Source of the DNA: Pseudomonas sp. R4-35-07
Lineage (GTDB): Bacteria; Pseudomonadota; Gammaproteobacteria; Pseudomonadales; Pseudomonadaceae
Reading direction: 5' to 3'
Assembly (NCBI RefSeq): GCF_003852235.1
Contig: NZ_CP027732.1
Span: 682,001 to 746,000, forward strand
Length of the DNA: 64,000 nt
Below, in pieces: positions 27,474-36,024 of the stretch; position 1 is the first letter of the stretch; every line of letters starts with the position of its first letter. The position numbers were made by a program, and so were the translations under genes. The notes below the pieces were generated by a model. That model did not search any database. It was given only the letters and a program-made list of their open reading frames with translations, and was not told the DNA's origin.

Positions 27474-27776
27474 TCACTGCTCCTTTCCAAATTGATCTGC
27501 AATGTGTTTTGCACGCTGGATATCGCGTTTTTGCGTCGATTTATCGCCACCTATCAACAGCAGGTAAACCAGCTCACCTATGCGCGTGAAATACACCCGG
27601 TAGCCTGGGCCATAGTGGATGCGCATTTCCGATACGCCATGCCCTACGGTTTCGCAGTCTCCAAAATTGCCCCTCATCGCGTTATCCAATCTGACCAGCA
27701 CACGACCACGGGCGGGTCTGCCGCGTGACGAATCTAGCCACTCCTGAAACTCGTCGGATCTCTTGAATCGAATCAT
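27474..27776 (-). CDS. RelE/ParE-superfamily toxin (HigB-like)
   Basis: The 100-residue basic protein has RGRVLVRLDNAMRGNFGDCETVG, SEMRIHYGPGYRVYF and LLIGGDKSTQKRDIQRAKHIAD, matching addiction-module killer proteins of the RelE/ParE superfamily. Such toxins cut mRNA at the ribosome or target gyrase; which applies here cannot be told. I chose the ATG at 27776 (MIRFKRSDEF); the frame runs much further upstream but through a repeat without a start signal. Confidence 0.9.
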   Translation of the reverse strand: MIRFKRSDEFQEWLDSSRGRPARGRVLVRLDNAMRGNFGDCETVGHGVSEMRIHYGPGYRVYFTRIGELVYLLLIGGDKSTQKRDIQRAKHIADQFGKEQ

Positions 27777-27988
27777 CTTTGATCGTATTTCTTGGGATAC
27801 AAGATGGCAAGTTGCGACGCGCTGCAAAGGCAGTGCATCCCCATCGCGGGCGCTGAGGCAAAGCCGCGAGAGCGGAGGGTAGAGCGCAGGGTTTTGGCTG
27901 AGCCAGCCAGCGGGTTCGGAAGGGTTTGTAAGATGAATCGACTTATTGATGGCGTAGACAAACAACCAGAGTTTTTCCAATAAGCGTT

Positions 27989-28039
27989 CGATCGTTCCCA
28001 CGCTCTGCGTGGGAATGCCGCCCAGGACGCTCTGCGTCT
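27989..28039. repeat. Left half of the GATCGTTCCCACGC palindromic repeat
   Basis: CGATCGTTCCCACGCTCTGCG and the nested GACGCTCTGCGTC palindrome are present, but the right half is missing. The bases from 27777 to this point hold no convincing gene; the toxin promoter should lie there. Confidence 0.8.
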
Positions 28040-28160
28040 GCTCAAACAGAAATTTCCGACAAGGATTTGAGGTTGTCTCTAGGAAACTCAATCTCTAGTC
28101 TCCGTACACCGCTGCAAACTCAGCGGTCGGGCGTCGCGGCTCGGATTTCTATGGACGCTG

Positions 28161-28194
28161 AGCGTCATCGTCTGCTTTCAGTTGGCGCTTTTTT
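28161..28194 (+). terminator. Possible regulated terminator within the leader
   Basis: AGCGTC (28161-28166) can pair with GGCGCT (28184-28189), and T6 follows at 28189-28194. Two competing pairings share these strands. GACGC/GCGTC at 28154-28166 uses the left arm. GGCGCT with AGCGCT at 28209-28214 uses the right arm. The stems are short, so this is a suggestion. Confidence 0.35.
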
Positions 28195-28319
28195 ATCGTC
28201 TACTGTGCAGCGCTATGGCGGCTGTGCGCGGGATACCTTCGGGTATGCCGGGTTTCCTTAGGTCCGGTCCGCGAACCTGCGTACAGCTGCCACCCCATCG
28301 CGTCGCGGCGATCAATGGC

Positions 28320-28341
28320 AGCTCCACTTTCCTAAGGAGCT
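28320..28341 (+). promoter_or_regulatory. Hairpin that sequesters the ribosome binding site of the DUF3077-like gene
   Basis: AGCTCC at 28320-28325 pairs with GGAGCT at 28336-28341, covering the AGGAG that lies seven bases before the ATG at 28347. This competes with the upstream TCCTTAGG pairing, so both predicted states hide the site. Confidence 0.6.
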
Positions 28342-28346
28342 TCACA

Positions 28347-28595
28347 ATGATCAAACCCACCCCCAATCCCCCCATCCGGCTGTTCACCGTGGCCGACGGC
28401 ATCAGCACCGAAGACCTGCTGGTCAACCTCAGCGAAACACTCGCCTCGGCCAATGCGCTGAGTTGCGACATTGCCTTTAACCTGGAAGGCGCACCACGCG
28501 AGGAATTGCTGGGCGTTGCGCAGTTGATCGAGCTGGCGCAGTTGTTGGCTGATCGTGTGAACGATGTCGGGCAGGCCACAGCGGCAGGCAGCTGA
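28347..28595 (+). CDS. Small DUF3077-like protein of unknown function
   Basis: The 82-residue protein starts MIKPTPNPPIRLFTVADGIS, continues with an amphipathic helical part (TEDLLVNLSETLASANALSC) and ends in another helix (LLGVAQLIELAQLLADRVND). No signal peptide or membrane segment is present. From memory it resembles DUF3077, a family restricted to pseudomonads and usually present in several copies. The ATG at 28347 has AAGGAG, which is buried in RNA structure. The function is unknown. Confidence 0.75.
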   Translation: MIKPTPNPPIRLFTVADGISTEDLLVNLSETLASANALSCDIAFNLEGAPREELLGVAQLIELAQLLADRVNDVGQATAAGS

Positions 28596-28609
28596 TAACC
28601 CAGTCCAAA

Positions 28610-28698
28610 TGTGGGAGGGGGCTTGCCCCCGATTGCAGTGGATCAGCCAATAAGTCTGTGTCTGACACGCCGCACTCGGGGGCAAGCCCCCTCCCACA
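28610..28698. repeat. REP doublet after the DUF3077-like gene
   Basis: This inward-facing GTGGGAGGGGGCTTGCCCCC pair lies between the convergent DUF3077-like gene and cobK. Confidence 0.93.
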
Positions 28699-28713
28699 TT
28701 GGACCGGTGTGGT

Positions 28714-29433
28714 TCAGTGAGCGTGGATGGCCTCTAAGGCCGCTGCCACTGTGATGAACTCCCGATCCACCGCCGCCAACATCGGCCGCTTCAACACCAA
28801 CACCGGCACCCCCCGTTCCCGCGCCACTTCCAGCTTCGGCTCGGTGGCTGTGCTGCCACTGTTCTTGCTGATCAGCACATCAATCCGGTGCCGTTCAAAC
28901 AGCGCACGCTCGTCTTCAATCAGGAACGGCCCACGTGCGCCAATCACTTCACAGCGCGCATTGCCCGGATACACCTCCAGCGCGCGCAGCGTCCAGAACT
29001 GTTCGGCGGGGATTTCGTCGAGATGCTGCAACGGTTCGCGACCCAAGGTGAAGAGGGGACGATTGAACGGTTTGAGTGCTTCGGTCAGCTCGGCCCAATC
29101 ACTGACCTCACGCCAATCGTCACCGGCCTGCGGCCGCCATGCCGGTCGGCGCAACGCCCAGCAGGGCACACCGCACAACTGCGCCGCCCGCGCCGCGTTC
29201 TGGCTGATCTGCGCTGCATAAGGATGGGTCGCGTCGAGGATCAGGCTGATCCCCGCATCCTGAACAAACTGCGCCAAGCCCTCAGCGCCACCGTAACCGC
29301 CGACCCGCACTTGGCAGGTCAGATCGGTCGGCACACGTCCCACGCCCGCCAGGCTGTAGATATGTTCCGGCCCTAACGTTCGCGCGATGGCCAGCGCTTC
29401 GGTCACGCCGCCCAGCAGCAGAATCCGTTTCAT
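28714..29433 (-). CDS. cobK: Precorrin-6A reductase CobK
   Basis: CobK reduces the macrocycle of precorrin-6A with NADPH in aerobic cobalamin synthesis. The 239-residue protein starts [20 protein letters not shown], the family nucleotide-binding N-terminus. It has [18 protein letters not shown] and the C-terminal [31 protein letters not shown] signature. Its start overlaps the cobL stop by four bases, so the two are coupled. Confidence 0.95.
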   Translation of the reverse strand: MKRILLLGGVTEALAIARTLGPEHIYSLAGVGRVPTDLTCQVRVGGYGGAEGLAQFVQDAGISLILDATHPYAAQISQNAARAAQLCGVPCWALRRPAWRPQAGDDWREVSDWAELTEALKPFNRPLFTLGREPLQHLDEIPAEQFWTLRALEVYPGNARCEVIGARGPFLIEDERALFERHRIDVLISKNSGSTATEPKLEVARERGVPVLVLKRPMLAAVDREFITVAAALEAIHAH

Positions 29434-30635
29434 AGCGGCTTGACCACTTCCAGCAAGGTAATCGGCAATGCCTGGCGCCAGGTATCGAACTCGCCCAGCG
29501 GCTGGGCCTGGGCCACATGGATGCGCGTGAGTTCGCCGCCATGCTCGGCGCGCCAGTTCATCAGGGTCATTTCACTTTGCAGGGTTACGGCGTTGGCGAC
29601 GAGTCGACCGCCGGGGCGCAGCTGTTGCCAACAGCTGTCGAGCACGCCGTCGCGGGTGACGCCGCCGCCGATGAAGATGGCGTCGGGTGTCGGCAAGCCA
29701 TGCAAGGCGTCCGGGGCGGTGCCGCGTACCAGGTGCAGGCCGGGCACGCCGAGGGCGTCGCGATTGTGTTCGATCAAGTTTTGGCGGCCTGCGTCGGCTT
29801 CAATCGCCAGTGCGCGGCAACTGGGATGAGTGCGCATCCATTCGATACCGATGGAACCGCTGCCCGCACCTACATCCCACAGCAGCTCGCCCGGCATGGG
29901 GGCCAGGCGCGCGAGGGTCATGGCGCGCACATCGCGCTTGGTCAGTTGGCCGTCGTGCTTAAAGGCGCTATCCGGCAAGCCTGCCAGGCGCGACAGGCGT
30001 GGCGTGTCGGGCGAGGCCAGGCACTCGATGGCGACCAGGTTCAGATCGGCGGCCGAGTGGTGCTGCCAATCCTCGGCCAGGCCGTCGATACGTCGCTCAC
30101 TCGCCCCGCCCAAGTGTTCAAACACGCTCAATCGGCTCGGCCCGAACCCTGCCTCGGTCAACACAGCCGCGATCAACGCAGGGCTGCCACCGTCATTACT
30201 CAGCACTAACAAACGCACACCGCTGGCCAGATGCGCGTTGATTGCCGCGACGGGCCGAGCCACCACGGATAACGTCACCACGTCCTGTAACGGCCAGCCC
30301 AAACGCGCGGCTGCAAGGGATACCGACGACGGCGCGGGCACAATCAGCAACTCTTGCGCCGCAATCTGTCGCGCCAGGCTGGCGCCCACGCCATAGAACA
30401 TCGGATCGCCACTGGCCAATACGCACACCGGTTCTCCGCGCCGCGCCAGTACCGGTTCCAGGGAGAACGGGCTCGGCCACAACTCGCGCTCACCGCGAAT
30501 GCACACCGGCAGCAGGTCCAACTGGCGCTGCGCCCCTATAATCCGCGTGGCGCGCAACAAGGCGTGCCGGGCGTTTCTGCCCAGGCCCTTGAAGCCGTCT
30601 TCACCGATGCCTATTACCGTCAGCCAGGGCGACAT
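29430..30635 (-). CDS. cobL: Precorrin-6Y C5,15-methyltransferase (decarboxylating) CobL
   Basis: CobL methylates precorrin-6Y at C5 and C15 and decarboxylates the acetate side chain. The 401-residue protein is bifunctional. The N-terminal half (CbiE-like) has [13 protein letters not shown] and [15 protein letters not shown]. The C-terminal half (CbiT-like) has the SAM site [17 protein letters not shown] and a later [15 protein letters not shown]. It is divergent from cobG across 95 bases. No cobalamin riboswitch was visible in that gap. Confidence 0.95.
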   Translation of the reverse strand: MSPWLTVIGIGEDGFKGLGRNARHALLRATRIIGAQRQLDLLPVCIRGERELWPSPFSLEPVLARRGEPVCVLASGDPMFYGVGASLARQIAAQELLIVPAPSSVSLAAARLGWPLQDVVTLSVVARPVAAINAHLASGVRLLVLSNDGGSPALIAAVLTEAGFGPSRLSVFEHLGGASERRIDGLAEDWQHHSAADLNLVAIECLASPDTPRLSRLAGLPDSAFKHDGQLTKRDVRAMTLARLAPMPGELLWDVGAGSGSIGIEWMRTHPSCRALAIEADAGRQNLIEHNRDALGVPGLHLVRGTAPDALHGLPTPDAIFIGGGVTRDGVLDSCWQQLRPGGRLVANAVTLQSEMTLMNWRAEHGGELTRIHVAQAQPLGEFDTWRQALPITLLEVVKPL

Positions 30636-30730
30636 ATCAATTCCTTGAGCGACATCCGACGGGCAGGCTTTTCATGCCGTCGGACAAAGCAGGCATAATA
30701 CCGCGCCTTTACCCGTCAACCGGAAGCCCC

Positions 30731-32020
30731 GTGAAGCCAACGCCCGCTCTGAATACCTTGCGCCCCTCGGCTTGTCCGGGGTTGTTGCGCATCGTCCAGG
30801 CGTTGGACGGCGGTATTTGTCGGATCAAACTGGCCGGTGGCTCGATCACCGCGGCCCAGGCCAACGCCGTGGCGGACGCTGCCCAGGCGTACGCGGGCGG
30901 GGTGATCGAGGCGACCAACCGCGCCAACCTGCAGATTCGCGGGATCGGCGCCGAGCAGGAGGCCTTGATCGCGATGCTGCTGGCGGCAGGCCTCGGCCCG
31001 AGCAATGCGGGCGGTGATGACGTGCGCAACCTGATGCTCAGCCCCAGCGCCGGCATCGACCCACAGATGCTGTTCGACACACGCCCCCTGGCCGGGCAGA
31101 TCCTCGCCACCCTGGAAAACCATCCACGCTTTCATGAGCTGTCGGCCAAATTCGCCGTGCAGCTGGATGGCTTCGAGGCCTTGGCGATGCTCGAACATCA
31201 TCACGATCTGTGGCTGTCGGCCTTCGAACAGGCGGGTGAAACCCTGCTCGCGTTCGGCCTGGCCGGCTGTCCTGGCCTGAATGCACCGTTGGCCGCTGTG
31301 CGCTTGGACCAAGGCCATGCGCTGGTGGTGGCCGTGCTCGAAGCCTTTCTCGACCTGGCCACGCCGGAACAAACGCGCATGCGCCATCTGGCTGTGGATA
31401 ACTTACTGAGCCGCCTGCGCCTGCCGCTACTGCCTGCGGATGGCTTCAACCGCCCGGCCAGCAGCGCTTCGGGCCATCTGGGCAGTTATCCACAGCGCCA
31501 GCAAGACCGGTTCTATGTCACCGCCGCCGCGCCATTGGGCCGCCTGGATTCGGCGATGCTCAAGGGCGCCGCACAGCTGGCCTGCGAGTATGGCGACGCC
31601 ACCTTGCGGTTCACCCCTTGGCAGGGCGTGCTGCTGCCTAACCTCACACAGCCAGGCGTGGTGACCGAACAGTTGGTGCAACTGGGCTTTCTCTGCGCCG
31701 CCGACCAACCCCTGGCGCGCCTGATCGCCTGCACCGGTTCCAGCGGCTGCGGCAAAGGCTTGTCGGATACCAAAACCGACGCCGTGCAATTGGCCGGCCT
31801 GCGACCGGGTCACGCTGTTCACTTGTCCGGCTGCCCGCGCTCCTGCGCCGCCGCACACACTGCGCCGGTCACCTTGCTGGCGGTGAGCCCCGGCCACTAC
31901 GACCTCTATTTTCGCGACGCTGCTCATCCAGGTTTTGGCCGGCTGCACGCGCGCACTCTTTCTATTGACGCGGCGGGCGCCTTGCTGCGCGCTCGCCCAC
32001 GGAGCAACACCGATGATTGA
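30731..32020 (+). CDS. cobG: Precorrin-3B synthase CobG
   Basis: CobG is the oxygen-dependent enzyme that makes precorrin-3B in the aerobic cobalamin route. It resembles sulfite and nitrite reductases. The siroheme/iron-sulfur motif is visible as CTGSSGC and SGCPRSC (about residues 335-380). The GTG at 30731 (VKPTPALNTLRPSACPG) gives 429 residues and was preferred to an upstream ATG at 30674 that falls in the promoter region; the ribosome binding site (GGAAG) is modest. It overlaps cobH by eight bases. Confidence 0.92.
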   Translation: MKPTPALNTLRPSACPGLLRIVQALDGGICRIKLAGGSITAAQANAVADAAQAYAGGVIEATNRANLQIRGIGAEQEALIAMLLAAGLGPSNAGGDDVRNLMLSPSAGIDPQMLFDTRPLAGQILATLENHPRFHELSAKFAVQLDGFEALAMLEHHHDLWLSAFEQAGETLLAFGLAGCPGLNAPLAAVRLDQGHALVVAVLEAFLDLATPEQTRMRHLAVDNLLSRLRLPLLPADGFNRPASSASGHLGSYPQRQQDRFYVTAAAPLGRLDSAMLKGAAQLACEYGDATLRFTPWQGVLLPNLTQPGVVTEQLVQLGFLCAADQPLARLIACTGSSGCGKGLSDTKTDAVQLAGLRPGHAVHLSGCPRSCAAAHTAPVTLLAVSPGHYDLYFRDAAHPGFGRLHARTLSIDAAGALLRARPRSNTDD

Positions 32021-32639
32021 TTACATCCGCGACGGTCAGGAGATCTATCGCAACTCCTTCGCCATCATTCGCGCGGAGGCGAACCTGGCGCGTATCCCGG
32101 CGGATCTGGAGAAACTCGCGGTGCGGGTGATTCATGCATGCGGCATGGTCGAGGCCATCGACGGCCTGCAATTTTCCGACGGCGCAGGCAAGGCCGGGCG
32201 CGACGCGCTCGCGGCGGGCGCACCGATTTTATGCGATGCGCGGATGGTCTCCGAAGGCGTGACCCGTGCGCGCCTGCCGGCCAACAACAAGGTGATCTGC
32301 ACCCTGCGTGACGACAGCGTGCCGGAGCTGGCGCGCGAGCTTGGCAACACACGCTCCGCCGCTGCCCTGGAACTTTGGCGCCCGCATTTGGCCGGCAGCG
32401 TGGTAGTGATCGGCAACGCACCGACCGCCTTGTTCTACCTGTTGGAAATGCTCGACGCCGGCGCGCCGAAACCGGCGTTGATCCTTGGTTTTCCGGTGGG
32501 TTTCGTCGGTGCCGCCGAATCCAAGGCGATGCTCGCCGCCGACAGCCGGGGTGTGCCGTTCGTGATCATGCAGGGCCGCCTGGGTGGCAGCGCCATGGCC
32601 GCCGCCGCCGTCAATGCGCTCGCCACGGAGGTTGAATAA
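32013..32639 (+). CDS. cobH: Precorrin-8X methylmutase CobH
   Basis: CobH moves the methyl group from C11 to C12 of precorrin-8X to give hydrogenobyrinate. The 208-residue protein starts [23 protein letters not shown]. It has [10 protein letters not shown], with the His expected to protonate the ring, as well as [12 protein letters not shown] and [17 protein letters not shown]. The ATG overlaps the cobG end; the stop overlaps the cobI start (TAATG). Confidence 0.96.
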   Translation: MIDYIRDGQEIYRNSFAIIRAEANLARIPADLEKLAVRVIHACGMVEAIDGLQFSDGAGKAGRDALAAGAPILCDARMVSEGVTRARLPANNKVICTLRDDSVPELARELGNTRSAAALELWRPHLAGSVVVIGNAPTALFYLLEMLDAGAPKPALILGFPVGFVGAAESKAMLAADSRGVPFVIMQGRLGGSAMAAAAVNALATEVE

Positions 32640-33370
32640 TGCCTGCACGCGGACGTCTGATCGGCCTGGGTGTAGGCCCCGGCGACCCGGAACTGATCAC
32701 CCTCAAGGCCCTGCGCCTGCTGCGCGAATCGCCGGTGGTGGCGTACTTCGTGGCCAAGGGCAAGAAGGGCAATGCCTTCGGCATCATCGAAGACCACCTG
32801 GTGCCCCAGCAAACCCTGATGCCGCTGGTGTACCCGGTGACCACCGAGGCGCTGCCGGCGCCGCTGTCCTATGAGCAAGTGATCAGCGATTTCTACGACA
32901 CGGCCAGCGTCGACGTGGCCGCGCACCTGGATGCCGGCCGCGATGTGGCGGTGATCTGCGAAGGCGACCCGTTCTTCTACGGCTCCTACATGTACCTGCA
33001 TGACCGCCTCGCCGAACGCTATGAGGCGCAGGTCATCCCGGGCGTGTGTTCGATGCTGGGCGGTGCTTCGGTATTGGGCGCGCCGCTGGTGTATCGCAAT
33101 CAGAGCCTGTCGGTGCTCTCTGGCGTGTTGCCCCACGATGACCTAAAACGCCGGCTGGCGGATGCGGATGCGGCGGTGATCATGAAGCTGGGGCGCAACT
33201 TTCCCAAGGTGCGCCAGGTATTGGAAGAACTCGGTCTGGCCGGGCGCGCGCTGTACGTGGAGCGCGCCACTATGGCCAATCAGAAAATTGTGCCGCTGGA
33301 TCAGGTGGAGCCGATGTCGTCGCCGTATTTCTCGTTGATCATCGTGCCCGGTGAACGGTGGCAAGGTTGA
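32639..33370 (+). CDS. cobI: Precorrin-2 C20-methyltransferase CobI
   Basis: CobI transfers a methyl group from SAM to C20 of precorrin-2. The 243-residue protein shows the tetrapyrrole methyltransferase motifs [37 protein letters not shown] and [16 protein letters not shown]. The start overlaps the cobH stop, and the stop overlaps the cobJ start (TGATG). Confidence 0.96.
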   Translation: MPARGRLIGLGVGPGDPELITLKALRLLRESPVVAYFVAKGKKGNAFGIIEDHLVPQQTLMPLVYPVTTEALPAPLSYEQVISDFYDTASVDVAAHLDAGRDVAVICEGDPFFYGSYMYLHDRLAERYEAQVIPGVCSMLGGASVLGAPLVYRNQSLSVLSGVLPHDDLKRRLADADAAVIMKLGRNFPKVRQVLEELGLAGRALYVERATMANQKIVPLDQVEPMSSPYFSLIIVPGERWQG

Positions 33371-35007
33371 TGAGCCCGGCGATTGTCATTCTGGGCCAGG
33401 GCAGCCTGGCGACCGCGCGCAGGATCCAGCAACTTTACCCGGCTGCGCTGATCCATGGCCTGGACGGTCGGGTTGAGGGTGCAGACCAACGCTACAGCGA
33501 ATTCGGCGCCACCCTGCGCCAGCTCTACCAGCAAGGCACGCCGCTGATTGCGCTGTGCGCCGCCGGTATCGTCATCCGCACCCTCGCGCCGCTCTTGCTC
33601 GAAAAAGGCGCGGAGCCGGCCGTGCTGGCCGTCGCCGAAGACGGCAGCGCCGTGGTGCCGCTACTGGGCGGCCTGGGCGGCGTGAATGTGATGGCGCGGG
33701 AGATTGCCGCCGCGTTGGGCGTGGCAGCGGCGATCACCACCAGTGGCGAGTTGCGGTTCGGCACCTGCCTGCTCAACCCGCCCACGGGCTATGCGTTGGC
33801 GGACCTGGAGCTGGGCAAGCGCTTTGTCTCGGACCTGCTGGCCGGTGAAAGCGTGCGCATCGAAGGCGCGGCGCCCTGGCTGGAGCAGGCCAATTTGCCG
33901 CAGGATCCGCAGGCACGCCTGGCGATTCATGTGGGCAGTGCCGAGCGTACGCCTGCCGCCAACGAATTGCTGATCTACCCGAAGACGGTGTGCGTCACCT
34001 GCAAGCCCGGTGCGCACCTGGCGGCACGTGTGCGCACGGCCTTGCAGGAGGCGGGCGTTGCCGTGCAAGCGCTGGCGTGCCTGCTGGCGAGCGACACGCA
34101 GATGGCCGAAGCCTCGTTGCATGAGGCCGCGTCGGAGTTGGGTGTGCCGCTGCGGTTTGCCAAGCTTGAGCCGCACGCGGACATCACCCTCAGCGTGGCC
34201 GAGCAGCCGGTGGATGTGTCACAGGTAGGCCGCCCGCGTGGCCGTCTCGCCGTGATCGGCCTTGGCCCTGGCGCCGCTGACTTGATGGTGCCGGCCGTCA
34301 AGGCCGAGTTGGCGCGCTGCACCGATGTGCTGGGCTACGAAACCTACGTGCGCATGGCCGGGCCGTTCCGTGACGACCAGGTGCAGCATTGCACGGACAA
34401 CCGCGAAGAAATGCAACGCGCACGTCACGCCTTCGAACTGGCCGCCCAAGGGCGCTCGGTGGTGGTGGTGTCGTCTGGCGACCCCGGTGTATTCGCCATG
34501 GCCGCTGCGGTGATCGAGGCGTTGCATGAGTCCAGTGACCCAGCCTGGCATCAGGTCGACCTGCAGATCCTGCCTGGCGTCTCGGCTTCCCTGGCCACCG
34601 CTGCCCAGGCGGGCGCGCCGCTGGGGCATGATTTCTGTGTGATGTCGCTGTCGGATAACCTCAAGCCCTGGTCGATCATCGAAAAGCGTCTGGAGCTCGC
34701 GTCCCAGGCCGACCTGGCGCTGGCGTTCTACAACCCGATTTCCCGTGCGCGCCCGTGGCAACTGGGGCGTGCGCTGGAGATCGTCGCGCAGCACCGCACG
34801 CCTGAAACACCGGTGGTACTGGGCCGTGATATCGGTCGCCCCGGCCAGACACTGCGCGTCACCACGCTGGGCCAGCTCACCCCGGACCAGGTGGATATGC
34901 GCACCATGGTGCTGGTCGGCTCGTCCACCACCTGCACCTTTGCGCGTGCCGGCGGCGGGGAGTGGGTGTACACACCGCGCTGGTACGGCGGTAAACCCGC
35001 CTCCTGA
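33370..35007 (+). CDS. cobJ: CbiG-like domain fused to precorrin-3B C17-methyltransferase CobJ
   Basis: The 545-residue protein has two parts. Residues 1 to about 285 resemble CbiG, which opens the delta-lactone in the anaerobic pathway: AIVILGQGSLATARRI, CAAGIVIRTLAPLL, LLGGLGGVNVMAREIAAAL. Residues from about 292 to the end are the CobJ methyltransferase: AVIGLGPGAADLMVPA, VVVVSSGDPGVFAMAAAV, LPGVSASLATAAQAGAPLGHDF and LAFYNPISRARPWQ. In the aerobic pathway, ring contraction is done by CobG plus CobJ. The N-terminal domain may be a facilitator. I chose the ATG at 33370 (MSPAIV), overlapping the cobI stop. Confidence 0.93.
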   Translation: MSPAIVILGQGSLATARRIQQLYPAALIHGLDGRVEGADQRYSEFGATLRQLYQQGTPLIALCAAGIVIRTLAPLLLEKGAEPAVLAVAEDGSAVVPLLGGLGGVNVMAREIAAALGVAAAITTSGELRFGTCLLNPPTGYALADLELGKRFVSDLLAGESVRIEGAAPWLEQANLPQDPQARLAIHVGSAERTPAANELLIYPKTVCVTCKPGAHLAARVRTALQEAGVAVQALACLLASDTQMAEASLHEAASELGVPLRFAKLEPHADITLSVAEQPVDVSQVGRPRGRLAVIGLGPGAADLMVPAVKAELARCTDVLGYETYVRMAGPFRDDQVQHCTDNREEMQRARHAFELAAQGRSVVVVSSGDPGVFAMAAAVIEALHESSDPAWHQVDLQILPGVSASLATAAQAGAPLGHDFCVMSLSDNLKPWSIIEKRLELASQADLALAFYNPISRARPWQLGRALEIVAQHRTPETPVVLGRDIGRPGQTLRVTTLGQLTPDQVDMRTMVLVGSSTTCTFARAGGGEWVYTPRWYGGKPAS

Positions 35008-35028
35008 AAACACCTCGGCGGTGGTCCG

Positions 35029-35085
35029 AAAGCTCCGAATGACTCAAGGATTTTCCTGTAGTCGTCCGGGGCTTTTTCTTTTTTT
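35029..35085 (+). terminator. Intrinsic terminator of the cobGHIJ operon
   Basis: AAAGCTCCG (35029-35037) pairs with CGGGGCTTT (35067-35075) over nine positions with one G-U. A long T-rich tract (T5CT7) follows to 35085. The 29-base loop is large, but the U tract is strong. Confidence 0.65.
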
Positions 35086-35244
35086 CACGGCGAAACCATG
35101 AAGCCCTTCGTGCATGCCGCGCTATTGCTGGACGGCGCGCTTAGCCGAGCCGCGCCAAGGGATGTTTGTCGTCTGGAAAGCCTGTCGGTCAGTGGACTAG
35201 TGTGGTTACAAGCCCCGAGTCGGGGTGTACGTGGAGAATTGGAA

Positions 35245-36024
35245 ATGGAGCGACATCACAGAAGGATCAACAGTACCAAAAGGCGCAAGTTGATTGCCGC
35301 CTACAAATTGCCGGGTGCGCCAGGCACGCACGCGGCTTTACCGCTGGACACCGAAGATGACTGCAATGCGGCGGTGGTCAACAACGGCGTGATTTCCTTT
35401 GCCGAGGGGTTGTCCGGGCTTAACCGCGAGTACATCCGCAAAAGCTACCTGTTGGCCAGCAGTTATGTGAGCGATGTATTAAAGGTTCATCGGGGCACCG
35501 AGGCCTGGTACGACGAATTTATCAAGGTCATGGTCAGCCTCGGCTGGTTGCCGTTGCGTAGCAGTTTTGAGCGAGTTTCACGCGTCGGCGAGGGGCTGAC
35601 GGTGCAACTGGCAGCACTGAATATCATCGGCGCGGTGCTCGCTTCGATGTCGTTGTCGGGGCCGCTGCTCAGCCTGCTGCCGAAACTGGCTGCGGATGCG
35701 CTGGAAGCCTTGAAGCAACAGCCGGCGTCGTTCGATTTGTTCAAGCGCAACAGCAGCGTGCACCAGGGCGGTGACTTTGGCGTGGCGTCCTGCGCGCAAA
35801 CCAATGGCGAAGTGATGATGGTGCTGGTGACCTACAGCAGCCGTGGCGTGAGTAAACAGGTGGGTTTGCCGTTCCTTGAATGGGACAGCTCATCGTTCGA
35901 GGCCTTCAGCGGGCAGACCTGTCTGGTGCTGAATACCTCGGTGGTCAACGAGAAGACCCTTCAACTGATGCGTGACAGCGCGGGCGACAAGGTGCAGTCG
36001 GCCATTGCCAAATACCGGATCTAG
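35245..36024 (+). CDS. Hypothetical 259-residue protein
   Basis: I do not recognise a characterised family. The ATG at 35245 (MERHHRRINSTKRRK) has GGAG nine bases upstream; an earlier ATG at 35098 is in frame but has a poor context. The N-terminus is basic. The middle holds DDCNAAVVNNGVISFAEGLSG, TEAWYDEFIKVMVSLGW and a hydrophobic helix pair (AALNIIGAVLASMSLSGPLLSLLPKL, about residues 125-150). The C-terminus is beta-rich (GDFGVASCAQ, VMMVLVTYSS, LEWDSSSFEAFSGQTCLVLN). There is no signal peptide. I have a vague memory of similar proteins in other pseudomonads. It ends overlapping the convergent MarC gene by four bases. Confidence 0.8.
   Translation: MERHHRRINSTKRRKLIAAYKLPGAPGTHAALPLDTEDDCNAAVVNNGVISFAEGLSGLNREYIRKSYLLASSYVSDVLKVHRGTEAWYDEFIKVMVSLGWLPLRSSFERVSRVGEGLTVQLAALNIIGAVLASMSLSGPLLSLLPKLAADALEALKQQPASFDLFKRNSSVHQGGDFGVASCAQTNGEVMMVLVTYSSRGVSKQVGLPFLEWDSSSFEAFSGQTCLVLNTSVVNEKTLQLMRDSAGDKVQSAIAKYRI

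Larger units (their letters stand above)
28101..28346 (+). ncRNA. Structured 5' leader RNA of the DUF3077-like gene
   Basis: A series of strong helices reads only on the plus strand. A 7-bp hairpin ACCGCTG/CAGCGGT lies at 28108-28127. The core is a three-way junction closed by a 17-bp helix (28216-28232 with 28276-28292). All 17 positions pair, three of them as G-U. Inside it are a 5-bp hairpin with a UUCG tetraloop (28233-28246) and an 8-bp hairpin with a CCUU loop (28248-28267). TCCTTAGG at 28255-28262 is perfectly complementary to CCTAAGGA at 28331-28338, which contains the Shine-Dalgarno sequence. I recall similar leaders before small MxKxTPNPP genes in other pseudomonads, but have not verified this. 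No Rfam name is claimed. Confidence 0.72.

Noticed and set aside
27777..28091. N-terminal extension of the toxin gene
   Set aside because: The extra residues are encoded by a palindromic repeat and no start signal is present; the family begins at MIRFKRSDEF.
30636..30730. Cobalamin riboswitch between cobL and cobG
   Set aside because: The gap is 95 bases, too short for a B12 riboswitch, and no B12-box-like sequence was found.
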